The notes beneath the pieces were generated by a model. It worked only from the letters and a program-made list of their open reading frames with translations. It ran no database searches and was not told the DNA's origin. A stretch of 25,303 nt of DNA, from positions 1 to 25,303 of the forward strand of contig NZ_JAGLEJ010000044.1 in the NCBI RefSeq assembly GCF_023145115.1, in the 5' to 3' direction. The translations under genes and the position numbers were made by a program. Shown here in pieces: positions 8,726 through 16,428 of this stretch; position 1 is the stretch's first letter, and each line of letters opens with the position of its first letter. This DNA is from Algiphilus sp. (lineage in GTDB: Bacteria; Pseudomonadota; Gammaproteobacteria; Nevskiales; Nevskiaceae).

Positions 8726-8820
8726 GGACAAGTTTTTCTCTCCACCGGACATCTCCGCAGCGCGCCGCCGGGCTCGCGCTCGGCCGGAAAGAGTCGACCG
8801 TTCAGGATAAAAACTTGGCC
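8726..8820. promoter_or_regulatory. Pair of inverted 15-bp elements between divergent genes
   Basis: The 286-bp gap between the ligase operon and the SDR gene holds two copies of a 15-bp element in opposite orientation: GGACAAGTTTTTCTC (8726-8740), and GATAAAAACTTGGCC (8806-8820), which is its reverse complement at 13 of 15 positions. The copies are 80 bp apart from centre to centre, and each faces one of the divergent genes. They are AT-rich islands in a GC-rich region, so they may be regulator sites or symmetric promoter elements. I could not fit a convincing -35/-10 pair. Confidence 0.45.
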
Positions 8821-8903
8821 GATGAGGGAAAGTCTGGTGGTGCATGGATCGGCAGGCTCGCTGCCCTGTGCTGAGCGATCCCCCTGATGAGGAGCATTTC
8901 CCG

Positions 8904-9731
8904 ATGGCGAAACTCGATCTTGCAGATGCCGTGGTGGTCATCACCGGTTCGTCCGGCGAGCTAGGCCGCGGGCTGGCCTGGGCGCTCAGCGAGCGCGGCG
9001 CACGCCTCGCGCTGATGGATCTCGATGAGGACGCCGTCACCACGCAGGCCCGGGCTCTCGGCAATCCGGAGCGCGCCCGCGGCTGGAGCGTGGACGTAAG
9101 AAGCATGAGCGCGCTTCAGAACGCCATGGATGCGGCGGCCGCGCACTTCGGCCGCATCGATGTCGTGATCGCCAATGCCGGCGTGGCGACGCTCGAGCCG
9201 CTCGCCACGCAGACGCCGAGATCCTTCGAGCGCGTCATCGACATCAACGTCAACGGCGTCTTCCGGACCTTCAAGGCCGCCCACCCCCACGTCACGGCAT
9301 CGCGAGGCCATCTGCTGGCGATTGCCTCCATGGCCTCGTTCTTCCATTCACCGATGCAGGGCGCCTACGCCGCCAGCAAGGCGGCGGTCTGGGCGCTGTG
9401 CGACAGCATTCGTGTGGAGCTCCGGCACACCGGCGTCACCGTGGGCAGCATCCACCCCACCTTCTTCAAGACGCCGCTGGCCGACGGGCTCACCGAGAAT
9501 GCCGCCGGGCGCACCCTGTACAACGGCAACCGCGGGCTGTTCCGCAAGACCACGCTCGGCGCCGTGGTCGAGGCCACGGTTCCCGCCATCGAGCGCCGCG
9601 CGGAGACGGCGATCATCCCGCGCCAGCACCGGATCATCGCCTCGTGGCCGATGCTGATGCGCCGGCTCACCGACCGCATCCTGTTCCGCGACAGCGCCAT
9701 CGCAAAGGCGATGAGCGAGCTGGAGCATTGA
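8904..9731 (+). CDS. Short-chain dehydrogenase/reductase (SDR)
   Basis: A classical NAD(P)-dependent SDR of 275 residues. The cofactor motif T-G-S-S-G-E-L-G is at 14-21, D39 at the end of beta-2 favours NAD(H), and NAG is at 91-93. The catalytic triad is S142, Y155 and K159 (YAASK). The C-terminal extension (RRLTDRILFRDSAIAKAMSELE) is typical of SDRs found beside lipid-oxidation genes. I chose the ATG at 8904 because GAGGAG (8889-8894) lies nine bases ahead; an in-frame ATG at 8844 lacks a site. It is divergent from the ligase operon and upstream of an AraC regulator. A likely role is interconversion of a hydroxyl and a keto group feeding the Baeyer-Villiger enzyme (inference). Confidence 0.9.
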   Translation: MAKLDLADAVVVITGSSGELGRGLAWALSERGARLALMDLDEDAVTTQARALGNPERARGWSVDVRSMSALQNAMDAAAAHFGRIDVVIANAGVATLEPLATQTPRSFERVIDINVNGVFRTFKAAHPHVTASRGHLLAIASMASFFHSPMQGAYAASKAAVWALCDSIRVELRHTGVTVGSIHPTFFKTPLADGLTENAAGRTLYNGNRGLFRKTTLGAVVEATVPAIERRAETAIIPRQHRIIASWPMLMRRLTDRILFRDSAIAKAMSELEH

Positions 9732-9812
9732 CCCGGCAAGGCCCACAACGGCCGGGCATCGCCGAGCGGGCGTCATTTGACCCCGGGTCGGCGCTGGTGA
9801 AACATTCACGGC

Positions 9813-10877
9813 ATGGCGGTGATGACCCGAGCAAGCGGGCTGCGCGGCTACCGTGAGCTCGTTCGCGAGCTGGGCGGCAACCCGGTCGCGCTCCTCGAGT
9901 CGGTCGGCGTGCCGCCCTCGCATCTCGATGACGACAACGCCCTCGTCCCGATGCGGAGCTTCCTCCAGCTGCTGGAGGACGCCGCACGGACGTGCGGGAC
10001 GGTCGATTTCGGCATGCGCATGGGGGCCCATCAGGACATCACGGTGCTGGGGCCTCTCGCCGTGGCGATGCAGAATGCCGCCACCCCGCTGGAGGCCATG
10101 CACTGCGCGTCGCGCTTCTGCTTCGTGCAGAGCCCGGGCATCGCGCTCGATGTCGTGGAACACAGCCCGCACCGGGCTGACTGCGCCGAGGTCCGCTACG
10201 AGGTCGTCCTTCCGCGCGTCCCGCCGCACCCGCAGGTGCTCGAGCACGGGCTTCTGGTCGCCCATCGCATCATGCGGCGCCTGATTCCCGAGGCCTATCG
10301 CGCCGAGGAGATCCACCTTCCGCACGCCGCCCTGTCGGGACCGGCCACCTACGGCCGGCACTTTCACGCGCCGCTGCGCCACGAGCAGCCGCATGCCGCC
10401 ATCCTGGTCCGGCGATCGGTGCTGCAGATGCCCATGAAGGCCATCAACGATTCGCTGCGCGAGATGGCGATGGCCTATATCGACGTGCATTACCCGCGCC
10501 CCGGCCAGAGCGTCAGCGCTCGCGTGCACCAGGCGGTGTCGCGCTCGCTGACCACCGGCATGGCGACGCAGGATCAGGTGGCGGGCATGATGGCGATGCA
10601 CCCCCGCACGCTGCGGCGCAGGCTGACCGCCGAAGGCACCGGCTTCGAGCGGATTCTCGACGGCGTGCGACGCGAGGCCGCCACGCGCTATCTGACCACC
10701 ACGCAGATGCCGATGAACCAGGTCTCGAATCTGCTCGGCTTCTCGGCGCAGTCGGCGTTCACCCGCAGCTGCCGGCGATGGTTCGGGATGTCCCCGCGCC
10801 AGGTCCGCCGCACCGGCGGGCTACCCGCGCCGCCCCGCCCCGCCGCGGACGTGCCACTCGCCGCGGAGCGCGACTGA
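9813..10877 (+). CDS. AraC-family regulator, VirS/OruR-like (copy 1)
   Basis: A 354-residue activator with the N-terminal ligand-binding domain of the VirS/ArgR-like AraC group (residues about 8-200) and a C-terminal double helix-turn-helix. The first HTH is around 252-273 (MAMHPRTLRRRL) and the second around 300-323 (VSNLLGFSAQSAFTRSCRRWFG), a signature of the family. The start at 9813 has no strong Shine-Dalgarno site, and an ATG three codons later is possible. It follows the SDR gene by 81 bp and ends 11 bp from the convergent second TetR gene. It is a paralogue of the AraC protein at 18051-19064. Control of the adjacent SDR and ligase operon is the likely role, inferred from location. Confidence 0.9.
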   Translation: MAVMTRASGLRGYRELVRELGGNPVALLESVGVPPSHLDDDNALVPMRSFLQLLEDAARTCGTVDFGMRMGAHQDITVLGPLAVAMQNAATPLEAMHCASRFCFVQSPGIALDVVEHSPHRADCAEVRYEVVLPRVPPHPQVLEHGLLVAHRIMRRLIPEAYRAEEIHLPHAALSGPATYGRHFHAPLRHEQPHAAILVRRSVLQMPMKAINDSLREMAMAYIDVHYPRPGQSVSARVHQAVSRSLTTGMATQDQVAGMMAMHPRTLRRRLTAEGTGFERILDGVRREAATRYLTTTQMPMNQVSNLLGFSAQSAFTRSCRRWFGMSPRQVRRTGGLPAPPRPAADVPLAAERD

Positions 10878-10888
10878 CCCGACCGCGC

Positions 10889-11530
10889 TCAGGTGGTCAG
10901 CTGCAGCCGCTTCTCCAGGAACAGGAGCATCACCTCCGCGGCCGCCTGCGTGTACTCCGGCGTCATCCGGCCGTGCAGGAAGTACGACATGCGGAAGCTC
11001 GCGGTGCCGAACTCGACCGCCAGGGCCGGAATGTCCGGAGCGCCGTCGGGCAGGACGATGCCGCGATCGTGCAGCAGGGACCGGGTCAGCGCACCCAGCC
11101 GCGCGATGGTGTACTCAAGCGCCCGGAAGCTGTCGTCCGAGAACCCGGTCAGCAGCACGACCTGTGCGACCGGGCGCTCGTCGTAGAAATCGGCGGCGGC
11201 GTACACCATCCGCGTGACCGTCTCGCGCCAGTCCCGCGCCTCGCGCAGCGCCTCGGCGTGATCATCCAGCCGCGCCTCCAGCGCGGCGAGCTCGCGCTCG
11301 GCGAGCTCGTTGAGCAGCGCCCAGGGTGTCGGGAAGAACTTGTAGATGGTCGCGCGCGGGAAATCCAGCCGCTCGGCAAGACGCGGAATCGAGAACCCCG
11401 ACACGCCGCCCTCGACGAGGAGTACCTCCGCTTCCTGCAGCACCGTGTCCACGCGCTCCTTGGCGCGCTGCTGCTGTGGTTTGCGGGCCACAACGGCGGC
11501 TCGCGGGGTGTTCCTGGCTGGCTGGCTCAC
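10889..11530 (-). CDS. TetR-family transcriptional regulator
   Basis: A repressor of about 213 residues. The helix-turn-helix is seen at about residues 46-67 (SIPRLAERLDFPRATIYKFF), after a basic N-terminal arm ARKPQQQRAKERV. The open frame extends to a TTG at 11566, but there is no ribosome site there. The GTG at 11530 is the better start, with a weak CGAGAT upstream. The effector domain gives no ligand clue. It is divergent from the three-haem cytochrome gene, with only 100 bp between them. A 16-bp palindrome in that gap lies just downstream of the predicted cytochrome promoter, which suggests that this protein represses the cytochrome gene. Confidence 0.88.
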   Translation of the reverse strand: MSQPARNTPRAAVVARKPQQQRAKERVDTVLQEAEVLLVEGGVSGFSIPRLAERLDFPRATIYKFFPTPWALLNELAERELAALEARLDDHAEALREARDWRETVTRMVYAAADFYDERPVAQVVLLTGFSDDSFRALEYTIARLGALTRSLLHDRGIVLPDGAPDIPALAVEFGTASFRMSYFLHGRMTPEYTQAAAEVMLLFLEKRLQLTT

Positions 11531-11547
11531 GTCGCTATCTCGTTCGA

Positions 11548-11576
11548 TTGACCGCAACAGTGACAAATGTTAGAAA
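11548..11576 (+). promoter_or_regulatory. Predicted promoter of the multihaem cytochrome gene
   Basis: TTGACC (11548-11553) and TAGAAA (11571-11576) are separated by 17 bases and match five of six and four of six consensus positions. The predicted transcription start (about 11583) places the palindrome at 11584-11599 at the very start of the transcript. Confidence 0.45.
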
Positions 11577-11583
11577 AAAGAAA

Positions 11584-11599
11584 AGCAACATTAGTTGCT
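11584..11599. promoter_or_regulatory. Palindrome AGCAAC-N4-GTTGCT, operator candidate
   Basis: Perfect 6-bp arms AGCAAC and GTTGCT flank ATTA. It sits between divergent TetR and cytochrome genes, at about +1 to +16 of the predicted cytochrome transcript. A nearby AATGTT (11566-11571) mirrors the AACATT inside it and may be an extra half-site. Binding by the adjacent TetR protein is inferred. Confidence 0.5.
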
Positions 11600-11630
11600 C
11601 CATAACGATACGGGGTCCTGGAGAGACATC

Positions 11631-14105
11631 ATGAGGCAGACAGACATTGCCGCTGTCGTTGGCTGGTGCTTGCTCACCGCAATGATGGGAGGCTGCTCCG
11701 GTCAATACGATGGTAGCGGCACCGGTGGAGATGGATCGGCCGGCTCGGGCGGTTCGGCGCGCGCGCAGAGCGCCGAGGAGCACTTCGCCAACAACGTCGA
11801 AGCCAGCCTGGGCTTCTGTCGCACCTGTCACGTTCCCGGCGGCGTCGCCGATGTCGAGGACGGCCGCGACTTCTCGCTGTCGCCCACCGGTGCCGATGAC
11901 CTCACCCATCTGCGCGCCAGCTGGGAGCGTCTCGGCGGCAACAACCCCACTTCGCGCATCCTGCGCATGGCCTCCGGCCAGGAGACTCCGCATTCCGGTG
12001 GTGCCGTGTGGTCGGAGGGCAGCGCGCCCTACCGGAACATGGAAATCCTGCTCGCCTGCTTTGCGGATCCCGACGGCTGCGGCGCGCAGCTCGACGACGG
12101 CGTCGTCCAGGATGACCTGCTGCCGCTGCTGGGCAGCTCGCGGGCCCGCCACCCCTGGAAGACCTTCTGCGAGGATCAGCCCGACAGCGCAGCGCTGCCG
12201 ATGGATCCGCGCTCGATGATCCGGCCCGGCATCAATCAGGACAAGGCCGTCTTCTTCAACGCCTGGTACGAGGACTGCCACGAGCATCAGCCCGAGTCGA
12301 TGCAGGAACCCGCCACTTGCGGCGAGTACCGCGCCCAACGCGATGCCGGCCAGCACTGGTTCACCGACGGCGGACCGACCGTGGACGGCGGTGCCGGCAC
12401 CGACGCGGAAACCTTCAATCGCAGCTGGCGGGCATGGGGGCTCTCCGAGCGTCCGGACAACTTCGATGAGATGTACCGCCTGCGCTACGGCATGAACGCG
12501 GCGCCCTACGACAACCCCTACCCGCTGCCGGGGGAGGATCCGAATGCCACTGACGGCGGCTCCGGTCAGCTGCCGCAGGGCATGCGCCAGCGCAGGGATG
12601 AGAACGGCAACTGGACCGGGGTCATTGGCCGGAATACCTGCTTCATGTGCCACGGCGGGCAGATCGGGGACCCCGCCAACGGTGAGCCCCTCGGCATCCA
12701 GTTCGAGAATCTCGGCCCCGGCAATCACAACACCGACCTCAACATGCTGGTGCAGGATGGTGTCATCCGTCTGCTCCCGGTTCCCGGTGTGCCGATGACC
12801 CTCGAGCAACTCGGCATCGGCCTCAATCTCGGCCTGCTGGGCATGGATCAGCGCGGCCAGAACAACGCCGTCGGTGGTTTCGAGCTCGTCTTCATGATCA
12901 CCGACTACGACAGCGTCGGCATCAATCCGAACCCGGTGAAGCTGGCGATGAATTCGGCGGACCCGCACCCGACGGTCGAGCAGCAGGACACGCCGGCGTG
13001 GTGGAACTACAGCCACCGGTCGCGCAAGTTCTTCGATGCCGGTGTCTCCATCGACAGCACCCGCATCCTCATGGCCGCAGGCGACACCGGCGGGCTGTTC
13101 ACCGCCGACGGCGAGAGCTACCGGGACTACGCCGACGCCCACGCGCGCAACGCCTCCACATTCATCACCTCGCTCGAATCGCCGGAGTACCCCGGCGACA
13201 TCGACACCGCGCTCGCCGAGCAGGGCGCCATCCTGTTCCACTCCAAGGATCTCTGGGCGCTGGAGGCCAATCAGGACAAGCCGGAGCCCCTGGGCGGCAA
13301 CGGGTCCTGCGCCAGCTGTCACGGCGCCTATTCGCCGCGCTACGTCAACGATCCCGCCTATCTGGAAACCCCGGCGCTCGAAGGCGTGGCCGCCCACATC
13401 TCGCCGCTCGAGGTCATCGGTACCGACCGTGCCCGCGCACGCGAGCTGAGCGGCTACCTGCGCGACGCCTACAGCACCACGTGGTGGGCCTTCCCCGAAG
13501 GTCAGCCGGGCTGGAAGGCACCGGAGGACAAGAGCCGCGCCGAGGAGCTCGCCGACGATGGCCTGCCGCCGTCACAGCGCGTCGAGGGCGCCTGCGGCTG
13601 GGAGCGCGGTGTCATCGGCTACCAGGCGCCGCCGCTCTACGGGGTGTGGGCCACCGCGCCGTATCTCCACAACGGCTCGGTCCCCACCCTGGATCAAGTG
13701 CTCAATTCCGCCGAGCGACCCGCCCTGTGGCGCCGCCCCATCAAGGAGCTAGGCCCGGTGGAGGGCTTCGACCTGAGCATGGAGCGCGCCTACGACCACG
13801 AGCGCGTGGGCTGGAAGCACGATGTGCTGTCGTGTTCCGATCTGCCCGGCCTGATCCTGCTCAACTGCAACCCGCTGGCGCCCGAAGCGCCGTCGATCAC
13901 GCAGATGGTCGAGGGCGTGCTCAACGAGACCCTCAACTGGAGCGCGATCATTTCGATCCCGCCGGACGTCACGCCGGGCGGCATCGACAAGCGGCTGGTC
14001 TATGACGCGCGCCAGGTCGGCAACGGCAACGAGGGCCACGATTTCGCCGACGCGCTCACCGAGCAGGAACGGCGCGCGATCATCGAGTACCTGAAGACGC
14101 TGTAG
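11631..14105 (+). CDS. Three-haem c-type cytochrome lipoprotein, RoxA/MauG-like C-terminal part
   Basis: An exported redox protein of 824 residues. The N-terminus is a short basic-hydrophobic signal with a lipobox-like M-G-G-C (Cys22), followed by a Gly/Ser-rich linker, so it is probably a lipoprotein facing the periplasm or outside. Three CXXCH haem sites are present: CRTCH (63-67), CFMCH (337-341) and CASCH (560-564). Downstream is ATAPYLHNGS (about 674-683), a conserved stretch of the di-haem peroxidase, MauG and rubber oxygenase RoxA superfamily. Size and the spacing of the last two haems fit RoxA-like proteins; the first haem is extra. I chose the ATG at 11631 because GGAGAG precedes it. 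Function could be oxidative cleavage of a hydrophobic polymer or substrate, or electron transfer; the sequence does not decide. Confidence 0.85.
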   Translation: MRQTDIAAVVGWCLLTAMMGGCSGQYDGSGTGGDGSAGSGGSARAQSAEEHFANNVEASLGFCRTCHVPGGVADVEDGRDFSLSPTGADDLTHLRASWERLGGNNPTSRILRMASGQETPHSGGAVWSEGSAPYRNMEILLACFADPDGCGAQLDDGVVQDDLLPLLGSSRARHPWKTFCEDQPDSAALPMDPRSMIRPGINQDKAVFFNAWYEDCHEHQPESMQEPATCGEYRAQRDAGQHWFTDGGPTVDGGAGTDAETFNRSWRAWGLSERPDNFDEMYRLRYGMNAAPYDNPYPLPGEDPNATDGGSGQLPQGMRQRRDENGNWTGVIGRNTCFMCHGGQIGDPANGEPLGIQFENLGPGNHNTDLNMLVQDGVIRLLPVPGVPMTLEQLGIGLNLGLLGMDQRGQNNAVGGFELVFMITDYDSVGINPNPVKLAMNSADPHPTVEQQDTPAWWNYSHRSRKFFDAGVSIDSTRILMAAGDTGGLFTADGESYRDYADAHARNASTFITSLESPEYPGDIDTALAEQGAILFHSKDLWALEANQDKPEPLGGNGSCASCHGAYSPRYVNDPAYLETPALEGVAAHISPLEVIGTDRARARELSGYLRDAYSTTWWAFPEGQPGWKAPEDKSRAEELADDGLPPSQRVEGACGWERGVIGYQAPPLYGVWATAPYLHNGSVPTLDQVLNSAERPALWRRPIKELGPVEGFDLSMERAYDHERVGWKHDVLSCSDLPGLILLNCNPLAPEAPSITQMVEGVLNETLNWSAIISIPPDVTPGGIDKRLVYDARQVGNGNEGHDFADALTEQERRAIIEYLKTL

Positions 14106-14126
14106 TCGGTCACGCCGCCCGGCTGT

Positions 14127-14155
14127 CGGTGGCCGGGGCGCCAGCCCCGCCACCG
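14127..14155 (+). terminator. GC-rich hairpin after the cytochrome gene
   Basis: The arms CGGTGGC-C-GGGGC and GCCCC-GCCACCG pair almost perfectly around the loop GCCA, with one bulged C. There is no T tract after it, so an intrinsic terminator is possible but not proven. It lies 22 bp after the cytochrome stop codon. Confidence 0.35.
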
Positions 14156-14274
14156 CGGCCCGGCATTGCCTTGTTCATCGGCGCCGATGCCGCAGAGGCC
14201 CCCGGCACCCCCAGGCGGGGATCGGCATTCCCCGCGAGCGGCAACCGGCATGCTGGGCTAAGCTGCGCCCGCCC

Positions 14275-15468
14275 ATGTCCACGCCCGTCGAACAACCGCC
14301 CCTGCGCATCGCGCTCGTGCTCGCCGCGGCCGCCTTCGTGGTCGGCACCGCGACCTACTTCGTGGCCGGCGTGCTGGATCCGGTCGCCCGCGATTTCGGC
14401 ATATCGCTGGGAGCAGCCGGGCAGCTCACGTCGGCGTTCGCCGTCGCCTATGCTCTGACCGCGCCCTTCCTCACTGCGGCCTGCGCGCGCGTCGAGCGAC
14501 GGCGCCTGATGGCACTGGCACTGGTCGCCTTCGGCGGCGCCAATGTCGTCGCCACGCTCGCGCCGAGCTTCGGCTGGCTTCTGGTGTCACGCGTACTGGC
14601 GGCCCTGGCGGCCGGACTCATCACGCCGGTGGCGGTGGCGACGGGGGCGCAGCTGTCACCCGCCAGCCACCGCGGCCGGATCATGGCACTGATCATGGGC
14701 GGCATCACCGTGGCCTTTGCCTTCGGTGTGCCGCTGGGCACCTACTTCGGCGCAACCACCGGGTGGCGTCCGGTGTTCCTTGCCATGGCCGGTGCCGCGC
14801 TGCTGGCCGCGGGCGGAATCCGGTTGCTGGTCCCGCGCGTGTGGAGCGAAGCACCGCCCGGCCGCGCCGCCTTCGTCGTGCTGCGCGATCGCCGGATCCT
14901 CGTCACCCTGCTGCTCACCGCCTTCTCCTTCGCGTCGGCGTTCAGCGTGTTCGCCTACATCGGTCCGGTGCTGGCCGAGGTCGGCGGCCTGACGCCGGCC
15001 ACCACCAGCCTGGCGCTGCTCCTGTTCGGCATCACCGCCCTGGGGGGCACGACCATAGGCGGCGTACTGGCGGACCGCGTACGGCTCGGCGCCGCGATCA
15101 CCGTGGCGCTGCTGCTCGTCGGTGTGGTGCACGGCGGGTTCTCGGTGCTGGCGCTCATGCCCGATGGCGGACTGCGCACGGTCGCCGCCATCGCGCTGAT
15201 GGCGGTCTCGTCCCTGCCCGGCTTCGCCTTCGTGCCCATGCAGCAGGCGCGCCTGGCCATCCTTGCGGGGCCGCACATGCCGGTGGCGGTGGCGCTGCAT
15301 GCCTCGGCCATCTTCCTCGGACAGGGCTCGGGCGCGATCATCGGCGGCATCGCCGTATCCGGCGGCGGCGCGCAGCTCAACGGCGCGGCCGGCTTCGCGA
15401 TCGGCGTGACCGGCGCACTGGTCAGCCTCGTGGCCAATCGGCGCCTGTTCCGCGACGCACCGGAGTGA
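14275..15468 (+). CDS. MFS transporter, DHA1 (drug:H+ antiporter) type
   Basis: A 397-residue inner-membrane protein with about twelve hydrophobic helices. The N-terminal half shows the MFS pattern G-I-S-L-G-A-A-G-Q-L-T-S-A-F (about 42-55) and the loop 2-3 region C-A-R-V-E-R-R-R. The helix 5 antiporter-type region is M-G-G-I-T-V-A-F-A-F-G-V-P-L-G (about 141-155), which points to drug or metabolite export as in AraJ/YdhP-like proteins. There is no Shine-Dalgarno sequence before the ATG. TAAGCT (14259-14264) could be a -10, giving a very short or leaderless transcript. The substrate is unknown. It is convergent with the hydrolase gene. Confidence 0.88.
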   Translation: MSTPVEQPPLRIALVLAAAAFVVGTATYFVAGVLDPVARDFGISLGAAGQLTSAFAVAYALTAPFLTAACARVERRRLMALALVAFGGANVVATLAPSFGWLLVSRVLAALAAGLITPVAVATGAQLSPASHRGRIMALIMGGITVAFAFGVPLGTYFGATTGWRPVFLAMAGAALLAAGGIRLLVPRVWSEAPPGRAAFVVLRDRRILVTLLLTAFSFASAFSVFAYIGPVLAEVGGLTPATTSLALLLFGITALGGTTIGGVLADRVRLGAAITVALLLVGVVHGGFSVLALMPDGGLRTVAAIALMAVSSLPGFAFVPMQQARLAILAGPHMPVAVALHASAIFLGQGSGAIIGGIAVSGGGAQLNGAAGFAIGVTGALVSLVANRRLFRDAPE

Positions 15469-15517
15469 CCGGCCCCGCCCGGCCGCCGCGGGTCCGCGCG
15501 CGACCGGGCGTGGCGGA

Positions 15518-16411
15518 TCAGCGCAGCGCGCTCCCGAAGAAGGCGAGCTGATCGGCGAGCGCGGTCTCGCGTGCCTCGCCCAGATAGATGTCGAAGTGCC
15601 CGATGTCGTACTGCTTGAGGGTGACATTGGGGCCGGCCCGGCGCGCCAGTTTCTCGGCAGCGCTCGCGGGGGCGACGCTGTCGCGCGTGCAGGCCTGTAT
15701 AAGCACCGGACAGCGCAGCTTGCGAGCGCTGGCGATGGGCCGGTAGGCCGCCAGATACAGCATCATCCGCGCGGTCATCTCGTTGCGCCAGTCGGGCGGC
15801 GTGATGCGGGTGTAGTCGAGCGCGTCGTGGCTGCTCATCGCGGCCAGCTCGCCGGGCGCGCCGGCGAGCGGAATGGTCACCGGCGACAGTCCCAGCAGGC
15901 CGCGGCCCTGATCGACGATGGCGCGGGCGCTCACCCGGGCGAGCTGGCCCACACCCGCGTACGACACCACGTTGAGTGCCGCTGCGAGGCCATCGACCAT
16001 CGGGCCCTGGGCGGAAGCTGCGGCGATGCGGTCGTCCTGCGCGGCCGTGGTGAGGACGTGCCCGCCGGAGAAGGACGTGCCCCAGAGTCCGATGCGGTCG
16101 GGATCGACACCGGGCAGGCCGCGCGCATGCGCAACCGCTGCCTTCCAGTCGGCGAGCTGCCGCTTGATGCTCAACAGCTGCCGCGGCTCGCCATCGCTGG
16201 CGCCGAAATGGCGGTAGTCGAACAGCAGCACGGTGTAGCCGTTGTCGGCAAAGCGCTCGGCGAACGGCTCCAGGCCGGCGTCGCGCGTACCGCCCAGCCC
16301 GTGTGCCATGACGATGGCGGCGCCGTCGGCATCCGCGGGCGTGTACAGCCAGGCGCGGCAGGTGATGTTGTCGCTGGTGAACGCGGTGTCGGTTCGCTTG
16401 GAGGTGGGCAT
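15518..16411 (-). CDS. Alpha/beta hydrolase, LipR-like partner of the monooxygenase
   Basis: A 297-residue alpha/beta-hydrolase fold enzyme. The oxyanion region is MAHGLGG (35-41). The nucleophile is S113 in G-T-S-F-S-G, a GxSxS variant of the usual GxSxG. The acid is D244 (CTRDSVAP) and the catalytic His is H272 (GHFDIY). The open frame runs upstream to 16726 but overlaps the monooxygenase gene there. The ATG at 16411 has GAGGAC ahead and lies 17 bp after the monooxygenase stop, so the two are co-transcribed. An esterase following a Baeyer-Villiger enzyme is sensible: it would split the ester made by its neighbour into alcohol and acid. The order resembles mymA-lipR of Mycobacterium. Confidence 0.88.
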   Translation of the reverse strand: MPTSKRTDTAFTSDNITCRAWLYTPADADGAAIVMAHGLGGTRDAGLEPFAERFADNGYTVLLFDYRHFGASDGEPRQLLSIKRQLADWKAAVAHARGLPGVDPDRIGLWGTSFSGGHVLTTAAQDDRIAAASAQGPMVDGLAAALNVVSYAGVGQLARVSARAIVDQGRGLLGLSPVTIPLAGAPGELAAMSSHDALDYTRITPPDWRNEMTARMMLYLAAYRPIASARKLRCPVLIQACTRDSVAPASAAEKLARRAGPNVTLKQYDIGHFDIYLGEARETALADQLAFFGSALR

Positions 16412-16428
16412 CGGCGTCCTCGTATCCG

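Noticed and set aside
5276..8887. 1203-codon plus-strand ORF opposite the ALDH and ligase genes
   Set aside because: Shadow of the minus-strand genes, with low-complexity Arg/His/Gln-rich composition and no motif.
11535..13397. 620-codon minus-strand ORF opposite the cytochrome gene
   Set aside because: Antisense shadow; the plus strand has three CXXCH sites and a lipobox.
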